Assembly: GCF_025446935.1 (NCBI RefSeq)
Contig: NZ_JAOEGN010000003.1
Coordinates: 108,794-172,793 of the forward strand
From: Paracholeplasma vituli
Lineage (GTDB): Bacteria; Bacillota_I; Bacilli_A; Acholeplasmatales; UBA5453
DNA: 64,000 nt
Direction: 5' to 3'
Translations under genes and position numbers: made by a program
Notes under the pieces: generated by a model
Seen by the model: the letters and a program-made list of their open reading frames with translations, nothing else
The model's database searches: none
What the model was told of the DNA's origin: nothing
Shown: one piece after another, positions 25,533 to 33,642 of the stretch
Layout of the letters: each line of letters begins with the position of its first letter
Position numbering within the stretch: position 1 is the stretch's first letter

Positions 25533-27233
25533 GATAATTGCTGGTTTTTGTGTTAATGACATCACGATTGGAATCAACATCGGTTTACGTTGTGTAAGGT
25601 TTTTAACATAATCGGTAATTTGATCGACAAGCGCTTGTTTTAATAGGGTTTCTGTAAACTGTTTGCGATTGAACTCAGCAGTTAAAACCTCTTTCGCCTT
25701 TAAGGCAATGCCGTTAGTAATTTCTTCGTTGCCTTTCATATAAATGAAACCACGAGAAATGACGGTTGGTTCTGTCAATAGTTTACGGTTTACAGGATCA
25801 ATGGTGAGAACAATCGATAGTAAGCCATCTTCGGATAAGACTTTACGTTCTTTAATGATAGCACTGCCGATATCGCCAATCCCGGTACCATCGATATAAA
25901 TATCACCAGCTTGGACTTTACCAGCATGACGAATCGTTTCAGCATTAAGCGCTGCAACATCCCCATTATCCATGATGAGTACATTATTGGCTTCAACACC
26001 TAATTGAACAGCCAGTTCTTTATGGTGTTTAAGCATACGGTGTTCACCGTGCATCGGTATGAAGTATTTAGGTCTAATTAAAGATAACATCAATTTTAAA
26101 TCGGGTTGGTTACCATGCCCTGAGGTGTGGGTATCCGCAACCGGTCCATTAATAATTACCGATACTTCACGACGGTAGAGTTGGTCGATGGTTTTATTTA
26201 CAGATTCTTGATTACCCGGAATTGGAGAACTTGAGAAGATAACTGTATCGCCAGGTTGGGTTTTAATTTGACGGTGGGTACCATTCGCTATTCTTGATAG
26301 CGCTGCAAGAGGCTCACCTTGAGAACCTGTACACAAAATAGTCACTTCATTCGCTTTGAAATTATTGATTTCTTCAGCAGAAACAATCACACCTTTAGGA
26401 GCTTTGATATAGCCAGTTTGTTGACCAATTTCCATAGCACGTTCCATTGATCGACCAAATACAGCAAGTTTACGATTGTTCTTATAGGAAGCTTCAACGA
26501 TTTGTTGCATACGGTACATGTTAGATGCGAAAGTAGCAATGATAATTCTACCAGAGAGCTTAGAGAATATTTCATTGATGGCGTTCCCAACAGTACGCTC
26601 AGAAGGGGTTAACCCGTCTCTTTCGGCGTTGGTTGAGTCAGATAATAAACACAATACGCCTTCGTTACCAATCGCTGCGAGTTTTTCATACTCAGCAGCA
26701 GGACCGACTGGAGTATAGTCTATCTTGAAGTCTCCGGTATGGAATAAAATACCTTGCTTGGTTCTAAACACAAATCCGAACATATCCGGAATAGAGTGGT
26801 TTAATCGAATGAATGATATCTCAACATTCCCAAAAGTGTAGGTATGATGGGATTTAAACTCAATGATTGTTGGGGGTTTAACGTCTTTATGTTCCAAAAT
26901 TTTATGTTCAATAAAATCAACTGCTATGCCTGCTGCATAAACTTTGGGTATCTTGACTTGTTTTAGTAAATATGGAATACCACCAATGTGGTCTTCATGT
27001 CCGTGGGTAATGAATAGACCAACAATGCGTTCCTGATTGTCAATCAAGTATTGGTAATCAGGAATGACATAATCAATCCCTAATAAGGAATCGTCAGGGA
27101 ATAAAATCCCAGCATCCACAATGAATATTTTGTCTTCAATTTCATATACATAGGTGTTTTTTCCGACCTCTCCGAGGCCACCTAAGGCAAAAATGCCAAT
27201 TTCGCCGTCTTTTAGCAGCGTGTTCTTACTCAT
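25530..27233 (-). CDS. rnj: Ribonuclease J
   Basis: 567-residue metallo-beta-lactamase/beta-CASP RNase with endo- and 5'-exonuclease activity, central to mRNA decay and maturation in Firmicutes. The metal-binding signature THGHEDH (HxHxDH at 77-82), the SDSTNAERDG segment and the late SGHGNQPDLK and PMHGEHRML motifs are all present. The C-terminal domain is complete. Length is typical. Whether it corresponds to J1 or J2 cannot be decided here. AAAGGAGG lies before the start. Confidence 0.95.
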   Translation of the reverse strand: MSKNTLLKDGEIGIFALGGLGEVGKNTYVYEIEDKIFIVDAGILFPDDSLLGIDYVIPDYQYLIDNQERIVGLFITHGHEDHIGGIPYLLKQVKIPKVYAAGIAVDFIEHKILEHKDVKPPTIIEFKSHHTYTFGNVEISFIRLNHSIPDMFGFVFRTKQGILFHTGDFKIDYTPVGPAAEYEKLAAIGNEGVLCLLSDSTNAERDGLTPSERTVGNAINEIFSKLSGRIIIATFASNMYRMQQIVEASYKNNRKLAVFGRSMERAMEIGQQTGYIKAPKGVIVSAEEINNFKANEVTILCTGSQGEPLAALSRIANGTHRQIKTQPGDTVIFSSSPIPGNQESVNKTIDQLYRREVSVIINGPVADTHTSGHGNQPDLKLMLSLIRPKYFIPMHGEHRMLKHHKELAVQLGVEANNVLIMDNGDVAALNAETIRHAGKVQAGDIYIDGTGIGDIGSAIIKERKVLSEDGLLSIVLTIDPVNRKLLTEPTVISRGFIYMKGNEEITNGIALKAKEVLTAEFNRKQFTETLLKQALVDQITDYVKNLTQRKPMLIPIVMSLTQKPAII

Positions 27234-27347
27234 ATTAAAATCCTCCTTTGCAGGATATCGCAGTAGTTTATATCTATTTTACATGATATGAACTTAAATT
27301 CATAGTCTAATGCACAAAATAGTGGTAAAATAATCGAGGTGATTATG

Positions 27348-28124
27348 ATGAAGATAGCTTTATTTTTTGATGTCGACGGAACCCTATTTGACAATGAACG
27401 TCAATGTATCCACCCCTCGACTAAGTATTTGATTGAAACACTCGCACAAGATGAGCGCTATATTTTAGGCCTCGCAACCGGTCGTAGCCTCGAACAATTA
27501 GAAGCAATTCGTGAGATTCGCGATTTGTTCCAAGTGAAGATTGTTATAAACGGCGCTGTTTCCTATATAAAACAGGATTTTGTTTATGGTAGACCACTAT
27601 CAGTAGAATCGTGTGAGGCGGTATTAAAATACGCTAACAGCCTTAAAACTGGAATTGGCTTTATTGGTAAAGACCGCCATGCAGTTACGATAGATAACGA
27701 AACTGTTAGAGAAGCTTTAAGAGATTTCTCAATGAGTATGCCTGAAGTGAATCCGTTATTCTATCTAGAAGAACCTGTTTACCAAATTTGGTTATTTTCA
27801 GATAACCGTACATTAGTTGATCAATTCAAACGTAAGTTTAGTCATTTACGTATTTTTAATTGGCATAAAGATGGCGCAGATATCGTCCACCCGGAGGTTT
27901 CAAAAGGGGACGCCATCAGCCATATTAAACCTTTACTTGGGATTGAAAAAGTCATCGCGTTTGGCGATGGCGAAAATGACGTTGAAATGATTTCAACCGC
28001 CACAATTGGTGTCGCGATGGGTAATACCCGTAGTGAAGCATTAAAAAAAGGCGCGACTCTTATCGCACCTCGAATTGATGAAGATGGGTTATACAAAGCC
28101 TGCAAAGAACTGAATTTACTTTAG
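27348..28124 (+). CDS. HAD-superfamily hydrolase, Cof type
   Basis: 258-residue HAD phosphatase. Motif I is FFDVDGTLF near residues 6-14, motif II is around ATGRS, motif III uses the Lys in HPEVSKGDAI, and motif IV is FGDGENDVEM. A C2B-type cap lies between, as in Cof/YidA-like sugar-phosphate and flavin-phosphate phosphatases; the substrate is not predictable. Of three adjacent possible starts, ATG 27348 has the best distance from GAGGTG. The 3' end overlaps coaD tail to tail by nine bases. Confidence 0.85.
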   Translation: MKIALFFDVDGTLFDNERQCIHPSTKYLIETLAQDERYILGLATGRSLEQLEAIREIRDLFQVKIVINGAVSYIKQDFVYGRPLSVESCEAVLKYANSLKTGIGFIGKDRHAVTIDNETVREALRDFSMSMPEVNPLFYLEEPVYQIWLFSDNRTLVDQFKRKFSHLRIFNWHKDGADIVHPEVSKGDAISHIKPLLGIEKVIAFGDGENDVEMISTATIGVAMGNTRSEALKKGATLIAPRIDEDGLYKACKELNLL

Positions 28125-28604
28125 TGACCGTTTAATCCCTGCGATAATCTCAGGTAATATTTCTTGAGGCACATACATTGAAATATCGGCGTTATAAGCG
28201 ACAAGCTCTTTAATCGCCGAACTCGATACATAGGTGTGTTTATAAGAAGGGAATAAAATCACGGTTTCAATATTTTGATTTAAGTTACGATTAAAATGGT
28301 ACAAGGCCATTTCATTTTCAAAATCTTTAACATTACGCAACCCACGTATCAGTGTGGTTGCTTTATTTTTTTCTGCGAAGCGAACGACCAAATCGTTGGT
28401 CTTTGTGACGTAAATATTAGGAACTTGAGCCGTCACTTTCTTGATCATTTCAACGCGTTCTTCTGGTGTAAATATTGGATTTTTTTCAGAGTTAACGGTA
28501 ACTAAAACATATAGGGTTTCAAATTGTTTAGCGGCACGCAACATGATGTCTAGATGCCCTAAGGTAATGGGGTCAAACGACCCGGCATAAACTGCATTGC
28601 TCAT
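28116..28604 (-). CDS. coaD: Pantetheine-phosphate adenylyltransferase
   Basis: 162-residue hexameric enzyme making dephospho-CoA from 4'-phosphopantetheine and ATP, the penultimate CoA step. The nucleotidyltransferase motif AGSFDPITLGH (T-x-G-H, His17) is at the N-terminus, followed by RGLRNVKDFENE and the C-terminal HTYVSSSAIKELV. Length is canonical. A TGGTATACT box (minus strand) lies just upstream. Confidence 0.96.
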   Translation of the reverse strand: MSNAVYAGSFDPITLGHLDIMLRAAKQFETLYVLVTVNSEKNPIFTPEERVEMIKKVTAQVPNIYVTKTNDLVVRFAEKNKATTLIRGLRNVKDFENEMALYHFNRNLNQNIETVILFPSYKHTYVSSSAIKELVAYNADISMYVPQEILPEIIAGIKRSLK

Positions 28605-28696
28605 GGTATCACTCTCTTTTCTTTTAGTATACCATAATTCATTTTTGGATTCTAAAAAAAGCGTAGATGTGATAAAATAGCCGTGAGGTGTTTTCT

Positions 28697-29095
28697 ATGC
28701 ATGCTTATAAAAGAAGTATTATTGTTCAATTGGGTGTATTCGGATTTTTCTTTTTCTATGGACTAGACAGTGTCTTAGTTACTTTAATCGAAAGAACCCT
28801 ACCGTTTATCATTGTTGAACTTTCTCTGTTCTTCATTATTTTAGGGGTATTCTTATATTTTTTTTATAAGACACCTAAAGAAATTGTTTATGTGGTTCAA
28901 AAATCATCGATGGATAAAATCAAAGTTGTTTTATATACCATCGCAGTTTCACTCATTGTCTCGATTGTGTTCAGTGGTATTCAGGCGATTGAAGATTTCC
29001 AAATGTACGCAGAAATCATCACAAGTGCAATCACGAGTTTAGCGGGTCTCTTTGGGGTTTACATCGGATTTGAAATCATGAATCAAAACAAATAA
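28697..29095 (+). CDS. Unknown small membrane protein
   Basis: 132-residue protein that I do not recognise. It has four hydrophobic segments arranged as two pairs (about residues 10-28, 33-55, 75-95 and 105-128), joined by a basic cytosolic loop with KTPKEIVYVVQKSSMDKIK. No catalytic motif is visible. ATG 28697 is chosen over the upstream GTG because GAGGTG serves as the RBS. A TGATAAAAT box and a strong terminator bracket it, so it is a single-gene unit. Confidence 0.7.
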   Translation: MHAYKRSIIVQLGVFGFFFFYGLDSVLVTLIERTLPFIIVELSLFFIILGVFLYFFYKTPKEIVYVVQKSSMDKIKVVLYTIAVSLIVSIVFSGIQAIEDFQMYAEIITSAITSLAGLFGVYIGFEIMNQNK

Positions 29096-29124
29096 TCATG
29101 CCAAAAACGGCATGATTTTTTTTG
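29094..29124 (+). terminator. Terminator after the small membrane protein
   Basis: AATCATGCC (29094-29102) pairs with GGCATGATT (29109-29117), followed by T6 or more. Confidence 0.9.
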
Positions 29125-29133
29125 AAACATTTT

Positions 29134-29186
29134 AGTTGACCACTCAACTGAAACGGCGTATAATAAACACAGTTGATGACTCAACT
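29134..29186 (+). promoter_or_regulatory. Promoter of the ABC exporter/marR operon with two palindromic operators
   Basis: TTGACC (29136-29141) and TATAAT (29159-29164) are 17 bases apart. Two copies of the palindrome AGTTGA-N4-TCAACT lie at 29134-29149 (over the -35) and 29171-29186 (just downstream of the -10), 37 bases centre to centre. The operon ends with a MarR gene, so autoregulated repression is the natural reading. Confidence 0.85.
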
Positions 29187-29204
29187 CAGTAGAAGGAGAC
29201 TAGT

Positions 29205-30983
29205 ATGATCAAATTATTTAAATATTTTAAATGGTGGTATTATCCACTCATCTTACTCATTTTAGGACTGACTTTGATTCAAGTCGAAGTAGATTTAGCC
29301 TTGATTGATTACATGCGTGAAATCATCACATTAGTAGGACTCGCCAATATCACGGGTCAATCACAAACCACAGCTATTTTAGAACAAGGTCTTGAAATGT
29401 TAGGCATTTCATTGCTTTCGATTTTAATAACCATCTCAGTGTATTACATATCTTCGCGTATTGGTGCGAACTTTGTAAAACACCTTAGAAAGCGTCTATA
29501 TGACCAAATCCAAGGGTTCTCATTAGAAGAAATCAATGAGTTTCAAACCAGTTCTTTGATTACCCGCTCAACCAATGACATCACACAAGTTCAAATGGTT
29601 GTCATTATGTTGTTACGACTTGCATTTACCGCGCCAATTACGGCAGTTAGAGCCATCATGAAAATCATCGATATTGATTTAACACTGTCAATGCCGATTG
29701 CAATCGCAATCCTCGTCATCGTATTGATGATCTCAACGATCTTTGTCTTTGTCACACCGTTATTCTCTAAAGTTCAAACCATGACCGATGACTTAAACCA
29801 AGTCACCCGTGAGAATCTAACAGGCTTACGTGTAGTGCGTGCCCACAATGCAGAAGGTTATGAACACAGTAAGTTTAGAAAGGTAAACGATAAGTTAACC
29901 AGAACCAACTTAATTGTGAACCGCTTAATGCAAATGCTGATGCCTGGGATGATGTTGGTGATGAATGGGGTATCGTTAGCGGTCACTTGGATGGCAGCTG
30001 TCTTAATCCAAAACCAATCCTTAGGTAGCAACCCGCTAGAAGGGATTGCCATCCAATCACAATTTTCCATCTATGGGATTCGTATCCTATTCGCATTCAT
30101 GACACTTACTATGTTATTCATCATGGTCCCAAGAGGGGCAGTTTCGGGTCGCCGTATTTATGAAGTGTTGAATACAACACCAAAAGTAAAAGACCCAGTT
30201 AATCCAAAATCAATTCCAGATCAACAAGCCGTCGAATTGAAATTCAATGACGTATGCTTCAAATACCCTGGAGCTAACGAATGCGTTCTTGAGAACATCA
30301 GTTTCACAGCAAAAGCTGGACAAACTGTCGCGTTCATCGGTTCAACCGGTAGTGGTAAATCCACGATCATTAACCTAATTCCAAGATTCTACGATGTTTC
30401 CAATGGATCGATCGAAATCAATGGTGTCGATATTCGCGATGTAAAACAGTCCGATTTACTTGACCACATTGGTTATATTCCTCAAAAAGGGTTATTGTTC
30501 TCAGGGGATATCACATCGAACTTAAGAATCGGTAAACCAGACGCAACCGAAGAAGAGATGATTGAAGCGCTCAAAATTGCCCAAGCGTATGATTTTGTAA
30601 TGGAAAAAGAAAATGGCTTGAATGCTGAAGTTGCTCAAGGGGGTAAGAATTTCTCCGGGGGTCAACGTCAACGCCTTTGTATCGCGAGAGCCATCATTAA
30701 GAAACCGAAAATATACATCTTTGATGATTCATTCTCAGCACTCGATTATCAAACTGATCGCAAATTGAGAACTGCATTGAAAGAACAAACCAAAGACTCA
30801 ATTAATTTCATTGTGGCACAACGCATCGGTACGATCATGAATGCCGATCAAATCATTGTATTAGACCAAGGTAGAGCTGTTGGTATTGGCACACACCAAG
30901 CCTTATTAAAAGACAACAAGGTGTACCAAGAAATGGCCTATTCACAACTCTCAAAGGAGGAACTCGAAAATGCAAGCCTCTAA
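29205..30983 (+). CDS. ABC exporter half-transporter, subunit 1 (degenerate catalytic site)
   Basis: 592-residue type IV ABC exporter half: six-helix membrane domain (1-310) and C-terminal ATPase. Walker A GSTGSGKS (Lys385) and signature FSGGQRQR are canonical, but the Walker B end reads FDDS (Asp507-Asp508), with Asp where the catalytic Glu normally is. That is the degenerate-site pattern of heterodimeric multidrug exporters such as BmrC/LmrC or TM287. It overlaps the second subunit by 14 bases; RBS is AGAAGGAG. The substrate is probably drug-like or a peptide or lipid. Confidence 0.9.
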   Translation: MIKLFKYFKWWYYPLILLILGLTLIQVEVDLALIDYMREIITLVGLANITGQSQTTAILEQGLEMLGISLLSILITISVYYISSRIGANFVKHLRKRLYDQIQGFSLEEINEFQTSSLITRSTNDITQVQMVVIMLLRLAFTAPITAVRAIMKIIDIDLTLSMPIAIAILVIVLMISTIFVFVTPLFSKVQTMTDDLNQVTRENLTGLRVVRAHNAEGYEHSKFRKVNDKLTRTNLIVNRLMQMLMPGMMLVMNGVSLAVTWMAAVLIQNQSLGSNPLEGIAIQSQFSIYGIRILFAFMTLTMLFIMVPRGAVSGRRIYEVLNTTPKVKDPVNPKSIPDQQAVELKFNDVCFKYPGANECVLENISFTAKAGQTVAFIGSTGSGKSTIINLIPRFYDVSNGSIEINGVDIRDVKQSDLLDHIGYIPQKGLLFSGDITSNLRIGKPDATEEEMIEALKIAQAYDFVMEKENGLNAEVAQGGKNFSGGQRQRLCIARAIIKKPKIYIFDDSFSALDYQTDRKLRTALKEQTKDSINFIVAQRIGTIMNADQIIVLDQGRAVGIGTHQALLKDNKVYQEMAYSQLSKEELENASL

Positions 30984-32835
30984 GACTAAACAAACCAATC
31001 AAATGGGGCATGGACCGGGTAATATGTCCCGATTCATGGGTCAAAAACCGAAAAACTTCAAACAATCGATGAAGAAATTGATTCGCCATTTGAAACCATT
31101 TCATAAACCGATCTTGATTGCTTTGATCCTCGCAGCAGCATCCACCATATTTAATATATTTGGACCTCGTCTCATTGGAGATATGATCAATGCCGTGAGC
31201 GATGGCATCTCAGCCATTGGACCCAACCAATTTGATGTCAATATTGACTTTAATTTAATCAATCGTTTAGGGTTCATCCTCATTGGACTTTATGTGACCA
31301 GTTATGTCTTCAATATTGCACAATCATTTTTACTCACCAAAGTCACTCAAAGACTCAATCAATCGTTTCGAAATGAAGTCTCACAAAAAATCAATAGAAT
31401 GCCACTCGCTTATTTTGATACCCGAAGTTATGGGGACGTTTTATCGGTAGTTACCAACGATATCGATACCATCAGTAACTCACTCAACCAAGCTGTGACT
31501 GCGATGATTACATCAATCACATCCATGGTCGGGATTCTCATCATGATGTTGACCATTTCTTGGGAATTGACTTTAGTGACCTTAGCGTTATTACCACTAT
31601 CCATTTTAGCCATCAAAATTATCATGGGTAATGCTCGTAAGTATTTCAGAGCTCAACAAAAAACGTTGGGATTGCTGAATGGCCATATCGAAGAAATGTA
31701 TTCAGGACACCAACTCATTAAAGTTTTCAACGCGAAACAAAATGTAGAAGGGGAATTCATTGAAAATAACGAAATCCTTGAATCTAGTGCCTATAAGTCA
31801 CAATTCTTATCGGGATTGATGATGCCTGTCATGGGTTTTATTGGGAATTTATCTTATATTTCTGTTGCCGTGTTCGGAGGATTCCTCGCAGCGACAAAAC
31901 GTTTGGAAGTTGGTTACATCCTATCTATGATTCAATACAACCGTCGTTTTACCAATCCAATGGATCAAATTGCCCAATCCTTAACCCAACTTCAAAGTGC
32001 AGCGGCTGCAGCTGAACGCGTTTTCGAGTTCTTAGAAGAAAAAGAAATGGCGGATGAAGCTAATCTTGCGGATGAAGTCGTGAATAAGGCCGGAAATATT
32101 GAATTTAAACATGTTAAGTTTGGTTATAACCCTGACCGTTTAATCATCAAAGATTTCAACCTATCGGCTAAATCTGGACAAAAGATAGCAATCGTAGGGC
32201 CAACAGGTGCTGGCAAAACAACCTTAGTGAACCTTTTGATGAAATTTTATGAAATCAACTCAGGGGATATCGTCATTGAAGGACAATCCATTCACAACTT
32301 AAAACGTGAAGCGGTACACAAGCAATTCGGTATGGTTTTACAAGATGCTTGGTTATTTACAGGAACCATTTACGATAACTTACGCTATGGTAATCCAAAA
32401 GCAACCAAAGAAGAAGTAAAACAAGCAGCCATACTCGCAAACATCGACCACTTTATTGAATCGCTACCTGGTGGTTATGATTACGTTATGACAGAAGAAT
32501 CCGGTATCTCATCTGGACAAAAACAATTGTTAACAATCGCTAGAGCGATGATAACAAACGCACCAATGTTGATTCTTGATGAAGCGACTTCATCTGTAGA
32601 TACTCGTACTGAAATGCTCATTCAACAAGCTATGGATACTTTAATGGAAAATAGAACATCCTTTGTCATCGCTCACCGTCTCTCGACCATTAAGAACGCG
32701 GACATTATCCTTGTTATGAACGAAGGTGACATCATCGAAAGTGGATCACACGATGCCCTAATAGCGAAAGATGGTTTCTACGCGAAGTTGTATCAATCAC
32801 AATTTGACAGGATGAATCAGTATGCAACCGAATAG
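30970..32835 (+). CDS. ABC exporter half-transporter, subunit 2
   Basis: 621-residue partner subunit with an extended N-terminal tail, six membrane helices and an ATPase. Walker A is GPTGAGKTT and Walker B LILDEATSSVD has the normal catalytic Glu, but its signature is SSGQ instead of SGGQ. In a heterodimer this signature faces the degenerate Walker B of subunit 1, so both defects fall in the same composite ATP site, leaving the other site fully active. AAAGGAGG inside the end of the first gene drives translation. Its 3' end overlaps marR by 14 bases. Confidence 0.92.
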   Translation: MQASKTKQTNQMGHGPGNMSRFMGQKPKNFKQSMKKLIRHLKPFHKPILIALILAAASTIFNIFGPRLIGDMINAVSDGISAIGPNQFDVNIDFNLINRLGFILIGLYVTSYVFNIAQSFLLTKVTQRLNQSFRNEVSQKINRMPLAYFDTRSYGDVLSVVTNDIDTISNSLNQAVTAMITSITSMVGILIMMLTISWELTLVTLALLPLSILAIKIIMGNARKYFRAQQKTLGLLNGHIEEMYSGHQLIKVFNAKQNVEGEFIENNEILESSAYKSQFLSGLMMPVMGFIGNLSYISVAVFGGFLAATKRLEVGYILSMIQYNRRFTNPMDQIAQSLTQLQSAAAAAERVFEFLEEKEMADEANLADEVVNKAGNIEFKHVKFGYNPDRLIIKDFNLSAKSGQKIAIVGPTGAGKTTLVNLLMKFYEINSGDIVIEGQSIHNLKREAVHKQFGMVLQDAWLFTGTIYDNLRYGNPKATKEEVKQAAILANIDHFIESLPGGYDYVMTEESGISSGQKQLLTIARAMITNAPMLILDEATSSVDTRTEMLIQQAMDTLMENRTSFVIAHRLSTIKNADIILVMNEGDIIESGSHDALIAKDGFYAKLYQSQFDRMNQYATE

Positions 32836-33250
32836 TGATAAAGAAGTCGTTAAACTGCCGGTTATTCTGGGAAAAATTCTCAAAAAGCTGCATAGTTTTG
32901 CAGACCCTATATTAGAAAAATACGATTTGTCACGCATCCATGTCCACTATTTAGTGGCTTTGGACGACTGTGAAAAATCGATATCAGCGAAAGAACTTTC
33001 CGAGAAATTATCGGTGGACAAAGCCAATACATCCCGCGCCATCAATGACTTATTAGAACGGGGATTCGTGGTTAAGGATGCGGAAGACCAAAAGTCAACA
33101 CCGCTAAAATTAACCGAACGTGGTAAAGAAGTAGCTAAGAACTTGAAAGCGCACAATGCACAAGAAATGCGACATATGTTGTCAGTCCTATCTATGGATG
33201 AGAAACTGATGTTAAGACAAATTTTAGCTAAGATTTCTGATAATTTATAA
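32822..33250 (+). CDS. MarR-family transcriptional regulator
   Basis: 142-residue winged-helix repressor. The recognition region is SAKELSEKLSVDKANTSRAINDLLERGFV, followed by the wing DAEDQKSTPLKLTERGKEVA, and terminal helices for dimerisation. It is the last gene of the exporter operon, translated from an overlapping start. The two AGTTGA-N4-TCAACT palindromes in the operon promoter are its likely targets, with a transported or toxic compound as the inducer. Confidence 0.9.
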   Translation: MQPNSDKEVVKLPVILGKILKKLHSFADPILEKYDLSRIHVHYLVALDDCEKSISAKELSEKLSVDKANTSRAINDLLERGFVVKDAEDQKSTPLKLTERGKEVAKNLKAHNAQEMRHMLSVLSMDEKLMLRQILAKISDNL

Positions 33251-33289
33251 TAAAACCTTCGATTTGAAAGACCAAACTGTAGACAAAGT

Positions 33290-33331
33290 GACTTTTAGAA
33301 GATGAACCTTCATCCCTAAGAGTCATTTTTT
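33290..33331. terminator. Long hairpin: marR operon terminator or transposon end
   Basis: GACTTTTAG (33290-33298) pairs with CTAAGAGTC (33316-33324) around an inner perfect GATGAA-CC-TTCATC (33301-33314), followed by ATTTTTTC. On the plus strand it is a good terminator 40 bases after marR. On the minus strand it directly follows the stop of a transposase-like remnant and could be part of that element's 3' end. Confidence 0.65.
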
Positions 33332-33465
33332 CATTTAATGAATCTCTTACCCTCACCATCGACTGTGATTCTAGGACCCTTAGGTCTTTGATAGGGAATC
33401 ACAGGTAACACATTTCTCTTATAGATTTCATTGAGCTTTACTATAACCTTTATTGAATTTAGCAT
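33331..33465 (-). pseudogene. C-terminal remnant of a transposase-like protein
   Basis: On the minus strand an open stretch ends in NVLPVIPYQRPKGPRITV followed by DGEGKRFIK and a stop at 33331-33333, with no start and a stop codon about 50 codons upstream. From memory this tail resembles the C-terminus of transposon-encoded proteins, possibly of the TnpB/IS200-IS605 group, but the family is tentative. The rest of the 33250-33642 gap is AT-rich with no other gene; AGGAGGAAAC precedes the RHS start. Confidence 0.42.
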
Positions 33466-33642
33466 TTTTTATTTATGCAAGTTTAGATTGTCACTTTTAA
33501 TGGCTTTCTGGATAAAACATTAATCTAGTTAAAATTTACAAAAAATTATCTAGTTTAAAAATTTTAGATATGATAATATTAAAAATAGATTATGCATGTT
33601 GTTTTACAAGTAGGATTATGTAATTCATGACAGGAGGAAACT

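Noticed and set aside
27280..27306. ATGAA-TTAA-TTCAT palindrome between the RNase J and HAD genes
   Set aside because: An AT-rich near-palindrome with no regulator nearby and no second copy seen; likely chance.
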